Source: Gemmatimonadota bacterium
GTDB taxonomy: Bacteria; Gemmatimonadota; Gemmatimonadetes; Gemmatimonadales; Gemmatimonadaceae
NCBI GenBank assembly: GCA_016719105.1
Contig: JADKAQ010000014.1
Coordinates: forward strand, 124,001-188,000
DNA length: 64,000 nt
Reading direction: 5' to 3'
The notes beneath the pieces are model-generated. The model saw nothing but the letters and a program-made list of their open reading frames with translations, had not been told where the DNA came from and searched no databases. The translations under genes and the position numbers were made by a program. The first letter of the stretch is position 1. Each line of letters starts with the position of its first letter. Shown here piece by piece: positions 1 through 7,177 of the stretch.

Positions 1-2
1 AG

Positions 3-479
3 CGCGCGGTGCGCGCCATCGATCCACTGCTCCCGCGTCCCGTGGTGATGACCCTCACGCAGACCACGAGCATCTCGCTGCTGCCTCAGCGTGTGGCGGC
101 GCTCGTGACCGGCGTGCTGGGCGCCGTGGGGTTGCTGCTGGCGACCGTCGGTCTTTACGGGCTGATCGCCTACTCGGCCAACCGCCGCACGCGCGAGATC
201 GGAATTCGCGTCGCACTGGGCGCCACGCGCTCCGATGTGCTCGCGCTGGTGGTGCGCGAAGGCATGTGGCTGGCGGGGCTGGGCGTGGTGATCGGTGTCG
301 TGCTGGCGGGCGCGGCGTCGCAACTGCTACGGAGCCTCCTGTTCGACACGAGCCCGCTCGACGTGCCGACGTACGCGGTGATGTCGCTGCTCTTCATCGC
401 CGTGGCGATGCTGGCGAGCTACCTTCCCGCACGCCGCGCCGCGTCGGCCAACCCGGCCACGGCGTTACGCTCGGACTGA
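3..479 (+). CDS. ABC transporter permease, C-terminal part (MacB/FtsX or ADOP type), truncated by window start
   Basis: This is the C-terminal 158 residues of an inner-membrane ABC permease; the 5' end lies outside the window. The sequence shows three hydrophobic segments. After the first comes the motif REIGIRVALGAT, the conserved cytoplasmic loop of FtsX/MacB-like permeases. The protein ends with LPARRAASANPATALR, the usual C-terminal signature of this family (PARRA...P..ALR). In Acidobacteria and Gemmatimonadota such endings are typical of ADOP permeases, which I infer but cannot confirm without the N-terminus. It would export peptides, lipids or drugs together with an ATPase encoded elsewhere. 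It is followed by a flavin reductase gene in the same direction after a short gap. Confidence 0.9.
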   Translation, partial: RAVRAIDPLLPRPVVMTLTQTTSISLLPQRVAALVTGVLGAVGLLLATVGLYGLIAYSANRRTREIGIRVALGATRSDVLALVVREGMWLAGLGVVIGVVLAGAASQLLRSLLFDTSPLDVPTYAVMSLLFIAVAMLASYLPARRAASANPATALRSD

Positions 480-502
480 ACCCCGTCCCCTTCCCCTGCA
501 CT

Positions 503-1051
503 GTGCACCTGCTCGCGATCTCCGGGAGCCTTCGGGCGCGGTCGTCCAATCGCGAGCTGCTGCGTGCCGTTACCCTGCTCGCACCACCGGACACCGTCGT
601 CGACTTCTTCGAGGGGCTCAACTCCCTTCCGCACTTCAATCCGGACGATGACGGCATCGGTGCCGTGCTGCCGCCGAGCGTGGTGTCGCTACGGCAGGCG
701 ATCGCGCAGTGCGACGCGCTCCTGATCTCCAGCCCCGAGTACGCGCACGGCGTCCCCGGTTCGTTGAAGAACGCGCTCGACTGGCTGGTGAGCGGGGCGG
801 AGATGGTCGACAAACCGACCGCGCTGCTGACGGCCTCGACCCATTCGCGCTTCGTGCACGCGGCGCTGGCCGAGACGCTGCGGACGATGTCGACGCTGAT
901 CACGCCGGCCACCACGCGGGTCGTTCCGCTCGATGGGCGACGTTTGCAGGCCGAGGCGATCGCTGCCGATCCCGAGCTGTCGACGGTGCTTCGCGAAACG
1001 CTCTCGGCGCTTGGGGCACTGGTGGCCGGAGCGCCGCGCCGGGAATCGTGA
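503..1051 (+). CDS. NADPH-dependent FMN reductase-like flavoprotein
   Basis: Predicted cytoplasmic flavodoxin-like reductase of 182 residues that uses NAD(P)H to reduce FMN or an FMN-linked substrate. The N-terminal strand and phosphate loop read ISGSLRARSSNRELL, the FMN phosphate-binding pattern of the family. The middle segment SPEYAHGVPGSLKNALDW matches the conserved PEYN..PG.LKNA.DW isoalloxazine-binding stretch, with the usual Asn replaced by Ala-His. The length fits the family. I chose the GTG at 503 because coding similarity begins immediately after it; the open frame upstream overlaps the permease and is not protein-like. The substrate cannot be told from sequence. Confidence 0.88.
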   Translation: MHLLAISGSLRARSSNRELLRAVTLLAPPDTVVDFFEGLNSLPHFNPDDDGIGAVLPPSVVSLRQAIAQCDALLISSPEYAHGVPGSLKNALDWLVSGAEMVDKPTALLTASTHSRFVHAALAETLRTMSTLITPATTRVVPLDGRRLQAEAIAADPELSTVLRETLSALGALVAGAPRRES

Positions 1052-1153
1052 GCGGCGGTCGATCGTCCTTGAGGGTAGCCCGCTCGACGCGCCTCATCCG
1101 GTGTGCCTCTCGCATTCCTGGGAGCGCCGGCCCCAACCGCCGTACCGTCTCCC

Positions 1154-1315
1154 ATGCACAAGTTGATTGCGCTCATCACGACCACGGTCGGCAGCGCGGC
1201 CGGTTGGTGGATCGGTGCGCACATCGGGATCATGACGGCCTTTGTCGTGAGCATGGTCGGTTTCGGCGCAGGGCTCTGGGGGGCGCGGCGTTTCATGGAG
1301 CATCTGGGGATGTAG
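1154..1315 (+). CDS. Small two-helix membrane protein
   Basis: A 53-residue protein of unknown function. It has two hydrophobic stretches: IALITTTVGSAAGWWIGA and IMTAFVVSMVGFGAGLWG. They are separated by a short glycine-rich turn, and a basic end follows (ARRFMEHLG). This is the layout of a small helical hairpin in the inner membrane. The ATG at 1154 fits a short protein starting MHKLI; an in-frame upstream ATG at 1103 would add a proline-rich segment with no membrane character. I recall similar small proteins annotated only as hypothetical in Gemmatimonadota and Acidobacteria. Confidence 0.6.
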   Translation: MHKLIALITTTVGSAAGWWIGAHIGIMTAFVVSMVGFGAGLWGARRFMEHLGM

Positions 1316-1420
1316 GGCGAGGCGCACCCTGACGACGGCCTTCGCATCCGCGCGTGCTCCGGCTCGGCGCCACGGCGATCGCCGAATCCGCGCCCTTGCG
1401 ACGCCCTATAACTTTCGCGC

Positions 1421-1669
1421 ATGAATTGGGGCCGCCTCACCGTCCAACTGACGCTCGCCGCGCTTCGTCGCCCGGCGCTCGCCGTCGACCTCCTCCGCGT
1501 CGCGTGGCGGTTCCGGGCGAACGGCTGGTACGCGCGCTTCCCGTTTCTCCCGCTCCCGTCGCGCAAGTACGTGCGGTGGCGCATGCACACGGCGTACGGC
1601 GACCCCGAGATCACACCGCCGGCGGAGGACATCATCCGCTACGCCCGATGGGTCGGAAAGCAGGGGTAA
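1421..1669 (+). CDS. Small basic protein of unknown function upstream of queG
   Basis: An 82-residue Arg- and aromatic-rich protein with no domain I recognise. It starts MNWGRLTVQLTLAALRRPAL and has an amphipathic N-terminal helix, then a segment rich in Arg, Trp, Phe and Tyr, then an acidic tail (PEITPPAEDIIRYARWV). Its stop codon at 1667-1669 lies 22 bases inside the queG reading frame, which starts at 1648. The two are therefore probably co-transcribed and translationally coupled. The overlap and normal high-GC codon use support a real gene. Confidence 0.6.
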   Translation: MNWGRLTVQLTLAALRRPALAVDLLRVAWRFRANGWYARFPFLPLPSRKYVRWRMHTAYGDPEITPPAEDIIRYARWVGKQG

Positions 1670-2886
1670 AGGCGTCCGCGCGCGGCGCCAGCGACGCGGC
1701 GGCTCCCCGCGTCGCGCCCGACCCGCGCGCCACGCCCGCCCCTGCCCCGACGCGCGAGCAGCGCCTCGAGCGGCAGGCGTATGCGTTAGGCTTCGACCTC
1801 GTGGGCTTCGTCCGCCTCGGGCCGGCAGAGACCGCCGCGCACTTCGACGACTGGATCGCGAACGGGCGCCACGCCGACATGCAGTACATGGCGCGCGACG
1901 CCGAACTCCGACACGACACCCGGCGCCCGCATCCTGGTGCCGTGAGCGCGATCGTGGTGACCATGGACTACGGCGGACGCCAGCCGCGAGGCCCCGTCGC
2001 TCGTTATGCACGCGGCGACGACTACCACGACGTGATGAAGGAACGGCTGCAGGCGTTGCACGCCTGGCTTTCCGCCGACGTGGGGGCGGCGATCGACGGA
2101 CGTGCCTACGTGGACACGGCGCCCATCCTCGAGCGCGACCTCGCCCGCCGCGCCGGGCTGGGGTGGTTCGGGAAGAACACGAATCTCATCAACCCCACCC
2201 GCGGGTCGTACTTCTTCATCGGGTCGCTCTTCGTGGCGATGGAACTGGTGGCCAGCACGCCGTTCGAGGGCGACAAGTGTGGCGGCTGCACGCGCTGCCT
2301 CAAGGCGTGCCCGACCGGCGCGTTCGTGGCGCCGAAGGTCCTGGATGCCACGCAGTGCATCTCCTACCTCACGATCGAGAATCGCGCGGCCATCCCCGAG
2401 CCGCTGCGCGAGCGTGTGGGGGAGTGGCTCTACGGCTGTGACATCTGCCAGGACGTGTGTCCGTACAACCGTAAATTCTCACTGCCGTTGACGGAACTCA
2501 GATTTGCCCCCCGTCCCGTGGTGGACGGCATGGATGCAAGATCGCTCGCGAGGCGCCTGCTGGGGATGTCGGTCGCAGAATACACAGAGTCATTCAGGGG
2601 CTCGCCCATGAAGCGCGCCAAGTTCTCCGGCTTGCGACGCAACGCGGCCGTCGTCTTGGGCAACGTTGGTTTGGTGGACGACGCGCCCGCGCTCATTGCC
2701 GCACTACGCGACGAGTCATCACTGGTGCGCGGCCATGCAGCGTGGGCACTGGGGCGACTCGGATCCTCGCTCGCAGCGACCGCACTGCGCGAGCGATTGG
2801 TCGACGAGCCCGACCCCGATGTTCGCGACGAGATATCGTCCGCCCTCCGCGCACGCGACGAGCTCCCTGATTCGATTTCGAAGTAG
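1648..2886 (+). CDS. queG: Epoxyqueuosine reductase QueG, chimeric: host N-terminal part with element-supplied C-terminal part
   Basis: QueG is a cobalamin- and 4Fe-4S-dependent enzyme that reduces epoxyqueuosine to queuosine in the anticodon of GUN tRNAs. The 412-aa protein shows YVDTAPILERDLA (containing the family's catalytic Asp), a first cluster motif CGGCTRCLKACPTGA and a second, CDICQDVCPYN. It ends in HEAT-like helical repeats (RNAAVVLGN, GHAAWALGRL). The gene is a fusion: codons 1 to about 267 are host sequence, and everything after the recombination point at 2449/2450 comes from the integrated element. The element-encoded tail is 145 residues, against 106 in the displaced host tail at 21771-22090, and it adds an extra HEAT-like repeat. 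ATG at 1648 overlaps the upstream gene. All visible key motifs are intact, so I expect it to be functional. Confidence 0.93.
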   Translation: MGRKAGVKASARGASDAAAPRVAPDPRATPAPAPTREQRLERQAYALGFDLVGFVRLGPAETAAHFDDWIANGRHADMQYMARDAELRHDTRRPHPGAVSAIVVTMDYGGRQPRGPVARYARGDDYHDVMKERLQALHAWLSADVGAAIDGRAYVDTAPILERDLARRAGLGWFGKNTNLINPTRGSYFFIGSLFVAMELVASTPFEGDKCGGCTRCLKACPTGAFVAPKVLDATQCISYLTIENRAAIPEPLRERVGEWLYGCDICQDVCPYNRKFSLPLTELRFAPRPVVDGMDARSLARRLLGMSVAEYTESFRGSPMKRAKFSGLRRNAAVVLGNVGLVDDAPALIAALRDESSLVRGHAAWALGRLGSSLAATALRERLVDEPDPDVRDEISSALRARDELPDSISK

Positions 2887-4571
2887 CGTGGAGCGTGTGG
2901 CGCGGTGCGCAACGTGACAACCGCTGTCTTGAAGTTGGCCCGACGTTTCTCCGGGATCCGCTCGACGACGACGATCACGTCGAGCGCCCAATAGTCAAAC
3001 AGTGCGGCGCGATCCTCGGGCGAGCATCGATCCCACACTTGCCCGATGTTTCGCGTCTCGTGAATGATCCCGGACAATCGCTGCCACGCATCTTCGTGGG
3101 AATGCGCAAAGCGCTCCGCCTCTCGCACGGCGCCTTCTGCTGTCGCAACCTGGCGTTTGGCGGCCTTCAATTCTGTGATGAGTGCGTCGTCATCGGAGGG
3201 ATCCCCCGTACCCTCCGCCAGCCTAGACACCGTTCGTGCAAGCGACTTGTACTTTCGCTCGCTCTCAGACAAGCGCGCGCGTGCCTGCTCGATCAGAAGC
3301 TCCGCCTCTTTGCGCCGCTCATCGCGGTTGTGGAGGAGATCGCGCACATCGCTCTCGAAACTCTCGCTCGCGCGTTCGCGAACGATCAGGTCCTTGATAC
3401 GGGTCTCGATCTCGCCGGCATCGACGCTCCAAACGCTGCAGCCAGCCGCGTGCATCCTCTCGTAAAGCTCGGGCTGTGCACGACGCTTAGGATTCGCGTG
3501 CGTATAGCAGCGCTTGCTGCCCTGCTCGGCCTTGTTGCGCCCCCCGTTGTATTCCAAGCCGCAGTGCGCGCAGACGGGAGCCAGAGGATAGGATTCGCGC
3601 TTTCGGCGGTGTCGGCCGCCACCATTGACGGTGCGCGAGGAGAGTTTGCCAGCCACGTGCTCGAAGAGATCCACATCGACCATTGGCGACCAGTGTGCGG
3701 GTACTTCGTGACGCGCGCGCTCACCTCGGCCATCCGCCATGTATTGCACCCGCCCGATTAGCGCGCGATTGGTCAGCAGCTTCTTGATGGCGCTATGCCC
3801 CAGCCGCCCACCGCGGAGCCCCAGGTGCCCTTCATCGAAGAGCTCACGGCCGACGGCCTCGAGCGATGCACCGGCAACGATTCGCCGCGCGGCTCGAGTC
3901 CACAATTCAAGGACGAGAGGGTCCGGCACTAGCGAAACCCCACCGCCGCCCGCGGTCGCCAGTTCGCCCTTCTCCAGGAGGCGCCCAGTGCGCGTGTCGA
4001 GTCGTTTCGTTCCCCACGGGGCGCCACCATGCGTCCACCACCCAGCCTTGGCATGCTCGCGCACACCGCGGCGAACGTCGCGAGACAGTTTTTGTGAGTA
4101 CGCCGGAGAGTTGTAGGCTTCGACTGCGATCATCATCGAGTCGATGAGCACATTTCCCGTTCGTTCGCGCGACACGAAATGCAGCCGCCAGCCCAAAGAC
4201 TCGAAGGTGTTGAATGCCGTCTGAAACGCGATCAGGTCGGGCTCCCCGTCCGCATCAAGCACACGAGCAAAGCGGCTCGGGTCGTACAGTTCGATGCGAG
4301 CACCGACCGATTTAGGTGCCGGGTTCTGCCGACAGAAGTCAAGCAGGTCCTGATACGCCGGCCGGTTGAACGACGTGCCGGACGCGTTGTCACGCCAGTA
4401 CCAGACGGGATCCACGACGCCCCACCTCTGGTCCATGGCTTCGATCTGCTGCGCGTGCGAAGCGACCTGGCGTTCAGTCGACTCCGTGCTCTTGCGCACG
4501 TAGCGCACGCGCCACGACATGCCCCCCGCCGCGGCCACGCGTTCCGTCCACCTACGAAATTCCGGCAGCAT
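2430..4571 (-). CDS. Large serine recombinase (integrase) of the queG-targeting element
   Basis: A site-specific recombinase of 713 residues that integrates and excises the element. The N-terminal catalytic domain has VRYVRKSTESTERQ, with the nucleophilic Ser at residue 28, and YDPSRFAR, matching the conserved active-site helix. A Recombinase domain follows, then a zinc ribbon starting CAHCGLEYNGGRN, then a long charged coiled coil ending near EAERFAHSHE. This order is diagnostic of large serine recombinases. ATG 4571 has GGAGGA eight bases upstream; Met18 (4520) is an alternative start. The last 150 or so codons are antisense to the element-supplied queG tail. The stop (2430-2432) lies in host DNA beyond attL, so the protein's last residues depend on whether the element is integrated. 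Confidence 0.92.
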   Translation of the reverse strand: MLPEFRRWTERVAAAGGMSWRVRYVRKSTESTERQVASHAQQIEAMDQRWGVVDPVWYWRDNASGTSFNRPAYQDLLDFCRQNPAPKSVGARIELYDPSRFARVLDADGEPDLIAFQTAFNTFESLGWRLHFVSRERTGNVLIDSMMIAVEAYNSPAYSQKLSRDVRRGVREHAKAGWWTHGGAPWGTKRLDTRTGRLLEKGELATAGGGGVSLVPDPLVLELWTRAARRIVAGASLEAVGRELFDEGHLGLRGGRLGHSAIKKLLTNRALIGRVQYMADGRGERARHEVPAHWSPMVDVDLFEHVAGKLSSRTVNGGGRHRRKRESYPLAPVCAHCGLEYNGGRNKAEQGSKRCYTHANPKRRAQPELYERMHAAGCSVWSVDAGEIETRIKDLIVRERASESFESDVRDLLHNRDERRKEAELLIEQARARLSESERKYKSLARTVSRLAEGTGDPSDDDALITELKAAKRQVATAEGAVREAERFAHSHEDAWQRLSGIIHETRNIGQVWDRCSPEDRAALFDYWALDVIVVVERIPEKRRANFKTAVVTLRTAPHAPRYFEIESGSSSRARRADDISSRTSGSGSSTNRSRSAVAASEDPSRPSAHAAWPRTSDDSSRSAAMSAGASSTKPTLPKTTAALRRKPENLARFMGEPLNDSVYSATDIPSRRLASDLASMPSTTGRGANLSSVNGSENLRLYGHTSWQMSQP
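2433..2472. other. attL: left junction of the queG-integrated element
   Basis: The left half is host queG and the right half is element DNA. The hexamer CCAGGA (2448-2453) recurs at the right junction (21769-21774). The element-side arm GTGTCCGTACAACCGT (2457-2472) is an imperfect inverted copy of the right arm at 21748-21763, matching at 12 of 16 positions. Both arms are equidistant from the CA at 2449-2450. A central CA flanked by inverted arms is what is expected of a large serine recombinase attachment site. The exact crossover dinucleotide is inferred from this symmetry. Confidence 0.75.
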
Positions 4572-4830
4572 TCGTATGCTCCTCCAAAAGATGGGTCGCG
4601 ACAATCTCCACACACCGACGCTGCCGCGCACGTTCCCCACTGATATCCTCCAACCGGGCCGCGATCCTCGCTGAACTCGCCGCCCGCACGGCTGGGCTGA
4701 TTAGCCCAGCTATGCGAGACGGCAGCGCACGAGTCGCGGCCTCGATGGTCTCGATTGGTGGATGTGGGAGCGGAGCCACAGCGGTCCGAGGGGAGATTCC
4801 GACGTTCCTCAACGCTCGGAGACGGCCCAT
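4552..4830 (-). CDS. Small protein coupled to the recombinase, function unknown
   Basis: A 92-residue reading frame directly upstream of the recombinase. Its TAG (4554-4552) lies 18-20 bases inside the recombinase frame. The recombinase Shine-Dalgarno GGAGGA falls within its last codons, so translation of the two would be coupled. It is Ala/Arg-rich and helical in appearance (ATRALPSRIAGLISPAV, SSARIAARLEDISGERAR), with no domain I recognise. A small DNA-binding accessory or a recombination directionality factor would fit the position, but nothing in the sequence demonstrates it. A longer overlapping minus-strand frame (4948-4232) looks like a shadow. Confidence 0.5.
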   Translation of the reverse strand: MGRLRALRNVGISPRTAVAPLPHPPIETIEAATRALPSRIAGLISPAVRAASSARIAARLEDISGERARQRRCVEIVATHLLEEHTNAAGIS

Positions 4831-5001
4831 GAACTTGGCGGCACCCCCGAGGTAGCCCGAATTCGTTCGGGTACTTCCAGAGTGTAGGGGGACGCCACAT
4901 ACGAGCCATTGTCGCGCCAGTCTTTAGCCGCGACTCACTGTCTCTCATGACGATCTTTCGCCCGCCGGAAATCGCCTATCGGCACGCGTCGACAACGACA
5001 G

Positions 5002-5034
5002 AGCGCCCCGGGGTCAGGTCGACTCCGAGGCGCT
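5002..5034 (-). terminator. Hairpin downstream of the mobilisation operon
   Basis: On the minus strand, AGCGCCTCGG pairs with CCGGGGCGCT (ten pairs, one G-U) around a 13-base loop. It lies 34 bases after the stop of the last small mobilisation gene (5068). There is no U tract, so a Rho-independent role is only suggested. Confidence 0.35.
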
Positions 5035-5067
5035 CCACGGCCCGTTTGAGGGGGTGCTTGGGCTATG

Positions 5068-5322
5068 CTAACTGTCCGTTCCCGGCGCCCCAGGGAGCCG
5101 TAGCGCGCGCCGGTCATGATCCCGGGACACCACAAGCGCGAGAACCTCCTGCACCATCTCAGCGCTCAACCCGAAGGCCTCGGGGCGCGACAGCAGCAGC
5201 GACCCGGCAACGATGGCGGCGTGGGTTCGGCGACGTCGTTCCCGCTGTCGCTCCCGTGCTTCGATGTGATGCTGCTGGGCGCGGAGCTGTTCGATGCGTT
5301 GGACGATTCGGTCAATCTTCAT
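5068..5322 (-). CDS. Small TraD-like mobilisation accessory protein
   Basis: An 84-residue protein. It begins with a coiled-coil-like, charged helix (RIVQRIEQLRAQQHHIEARE), then a very basic patch (RQRERRRRTHAAIVAG) and a short hydrophobic helix. That architecture matches the small TraD/MobD-type proteins encoded beside MobA/MobL relaxases on mobilisable plasmids and islands. Its ATG overlaps the stop of the upstream gene as ATGA (5319-5322), so it belongs to the same operon. The assignment rests on size, composition and neighbourhood rather than a sequence match I can prove. Confidence 0.5.
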   Translation of the reverse strand: MKIDRIVQRIEQLRAQQHHIEARERQRERRRRTHAAIVAGSLLLSRPEAFGLSAEMVQEVLALVVSRDHDRRALRLPGAPGTDS

Positions 5323-5846
5323 TGCTCGGCTCCCAGCTCGGATGCTCGCATCGCCGCGATGGCGATCAGCGATGTAACCAGATGGCGAGCGACCTGTTCA
5401 ATGCGCCCCTCGCCGTGGATCCGCGGAATCCAACGTTGGTCGTCGAAATGCCACGTAGCTTTGGCGTAGTAGCCGGGCTGGGTGAGCCGGGTCACCGCCG
5501 TGCCATGAGGGGAGATGTGCGGCGGACTCGCGTCGTACGAAATGCCATGTATTCCGAGCTCGGCGATCAACGGCCAGTCTCGTCGAGCCAGCGCAACGTT
5601 CGCGACTACGATCTCGAAGACGTCTCGCATTCCGCAGTCGTCTGCGAGCTGCGCAGCCGCGCGTAGCATGTGCGCTTGAACATCCGCACTGACCTCGTCG
5701 TGACACAGTGACCGGAGCCCCTGCGACGGGAGGCCAAGCTCCGACAGAACGTCGTCGAGTGATTCGTACACCATCACGTCGCGATGCAGAGCAGCATAGT
5801 ACGCGTCGCGAAGCTCATATGCGTTGGACTGTCCGCTATTTGACAT
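5319..5846 (-). CDS. Hypothetical protein of the mobilisation operon
   Basis: A 175-residue protein I do not recognise. It is acidic at the N-terminus (YELRDAYYAALHRDVMVYES) and carries an Ala-rich helical middle and a segment rich in Trp, His and Pro (YYAKATWHFDDQRWIPRIHG). No signal peptide or membrane segment is visible. ATG 5846 is preferred because GAGG lies seven bases upstream; another ATG at 5852 is too close to it. The start overlaps the end of the upstream gene by 11 bases, and the stop overlaps the next gene as ATGA. It is therefore the middle gene of a three-gene operon divergent from the relaxase. A role in DNA mobilisation is inferred from position only. Confidence 0.55.
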   Translation of the reverse strand: MSNSGQSNAYELRDAYYAALHRDVMVYESLDDVLSELGLPSQGLRSLCHDEVSADVQAHMLRAAAQLADDCGMRDVFEIVVANVALARRDWPLIAELGIHGISYDASPPHISPHGTAVTRLTQPGYYAKATWHFDDQRWIPRIHGEGRIEQVARHLVTSLIAIAAMRASELGAEQ

Positions 5847-6228
5847 TGTCATTCCTCGGCGAAGGTGAGTCCGCGAGTGCGGCCATGGCGATTGCATCTT
5901 TGTCGCGGCGAGCCGCAGCCATGAGCACCGTCGAGAGATCGGAGATGCGACCGAGTCTGCTTGCTGCCGCGACGATTAGCGCACCAAGACGCTGCGCTTT
6001 CCTTTCAGCGACGAGTGCGGTTTGTTCATCCGCGCTGCTGGCATTGGCGAGTCGTGCGCGTGGCCCGCGCAGTGCGGGGGTTGTCTGCTGGCGTAGGTTC
6101 ATTCGGGTCCATCGTTCGAGAGGAGATAGGGTTTCGGCCGGAAGGCCAAAGACACGGTCACCGGATCGTCGCGACTTCGGCAAGGGCGGCGTGTTGGCGG
6201 GGGTCGCGGGGGCGGGGGCCGGGGCCAT
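5836..6228 (-). CDS. Small protein divergent from the relaxase, possible MobC-like accessory
   Basis: A protein of about 130 residues (start uncertain: ATG 6228, or upstream ATG 6324 inside the candidate oriT). The N-terminal third is Pro/Ala-rich and looks disordered. The rest is helical and basic (RKAQRLGALIVAAASRLGRI, followed by LSTVLMAAARRDKDA). Genes placed divergently across an oriT from a MobA/MobL relaxase usually encode oriT-binding accessory proteins, and this one fits by place and charge. No specific family is recognised. The stop overlaps the next gene of the operon. Confidence 0.45.
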   Translation of the reverse strand: MAPAPAPATPANTPPLPKSRRSGDRVFGLPAETLSPLERWTRMNLRQQTTPALRGPRARLANASSADEQTALVAERKAQRLGALIVAAASRLGRISDLSTVLMAAARRDKDAIAMAALADSPSPRNDNVK

Positions 6229-6278
6229 ACGCTGGTTGTGGATGGGGCTCCCGACGCCGCAGGCGAGGGCACGCTGTT

Positions 6279-6317
6279 GCAAACCTTCGGTTTGCGCGTG
6301 TCGGGGCGATGCCCCGA
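6279..6317. other. Candidate origin of transfer (oriT)
   Basis: Two perfect hairpins lie back to back in the divergent region just upstream of the relaxase. GCAAACC/GGTTTGC has a 3-base loop (6279-6295), and TCGGGGC/GCCCCGA has a 3-base loop (6301-6317). Paired short inverted repeats next to the relaxase start are typical of oriT in MobQ/MobA-L systems. The nick site cannot be placed from sequence alone. Confidence 0.5.
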
Positions 6318-6334
6318 GCCCCAACCGCGCGCCC

Positions 6335-7147
6335 GTGTCGATCTATCACTTGTCGTTCAGTTCGATCTCGCGGTCGCAGGGCCGCAGTAGCTGCGCTGCT
6401 TCGGCCTATCGGTGGGGGCGGCTTGGCGGCCCCATCACCGATGAACGACTTGGGGTGACGTTTCACTACCCCAAGAAGCGGCACGTCGCTTTTGCGTGCC
6501 TCGTCGGCTGGGCCGGGGACAACGCATCGCTCTGGAACAAGGCGGAGGCAACAGAGCGACGTCGCAACAGCGTCGTCGCACGCGAGGTGCAGGTCGCGAT
6601 CCCGCGCGAACTGGCGCCGGATTCTCAGATCGCACTCGCAGTCGCCTTCGCCACGTTTCTGCGCGAAACGCACGGCGTGGCGGTCGACGTGGCGGTGCAC
6701 AACCCGCGTGCGCGCGATGGCGAGAGCCAGCCGCATGCGCACCTGTTGATGACCACGCGACGAGTCGCCGACGACGGCAGCTTCGGCGAAAAGACGCGTG
6801 AACTCGACTCCCTCAAAACGCGCAGTGCGAGCGTCGAGGTGATTCGGTCATCGTGGGCCGCCATGTGTAACACCGCCCTCGAAGACGCTGGTGTTTCGGA
6901 GCGCGTCGATCACCGGTCGTACGCGTGCCAGGGCGTTGACAAGGAGACAGTTCACGTCGACAGAGCAGCGCTTGCTTTGGAGGAAAAGGGCGTCGCTACG
7001 GCTGCCGTGGCGGAATCAAATCGAGCGGTCAACCGAAACGCCCGCCGCAAGGCGCGCGTGGTGCCGCCACCGATGGCGACGACCGACGCCATCATGCACA
7101 ACGAGTCCCGGCAGCCCGTACGTGGAGCTCGTGGCAGGCCGCGTTAG
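6335..7147 (+). CDS. MobA/MobL-family relaxase (compact, 270 aa)
   Basis: This is the DNA-nicking relaxase that would start transfer of the element at oriT. GTG 6335 begins SIYHLSFSSISRS, typical of MobA/MobL N-termini. Tyr25 in AASAYR is the expected catalytic tyrosine. QPHAHLLMTTR carries the two histidines of the metal-binding HUH motif. HNPRARDG before it is also usual for this family. At 270 aa it contains the relaxase domain and little else: there is no primase or helicase domain as in long MobA proteins. The C-terminus is basic. With no mating-pair genes nearby, the element is mobilisable rather than self-transmissible. The long open frame upstream of 6335 lacks protein-like sequence. 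Confidence 0.85.
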   Translation: MSIYHLSFSSISRSQGRSSCAASAYRWGRLGGPITDERLGVTFHYPKKRHVAFACLVGWAGDNASLWNKAEATERRRNSVVAREVQVAIPRELAPDSQIALAVAFATFLRETHGVAVDVAVHNPRARDGESQPHAHLLMTTRRVADDGSFGEKTRELDSLKTRSASVEVIRSSWAAMCNTALEDAGVSERVDHRSYACQGVDKETVHVDRAALALEEKGVATAAVAESNRAVNRNARRKARVVPPPMATTDAIMHNESRQPVRGARGRPR

Positions 7148-7177
7148 CACTCCGGCCACCATGCATGCACCGCAGCA

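Noticed and set aside
4232..4948. Minus-strand frame of 238 codons over the recombinase start
   Set aside because: It overlaps the recombinase catalytic domain in another frame, is Arg/Thr/Ser-rich and lacks any motif; the 92-aa frame is the better candidate upstream gene.
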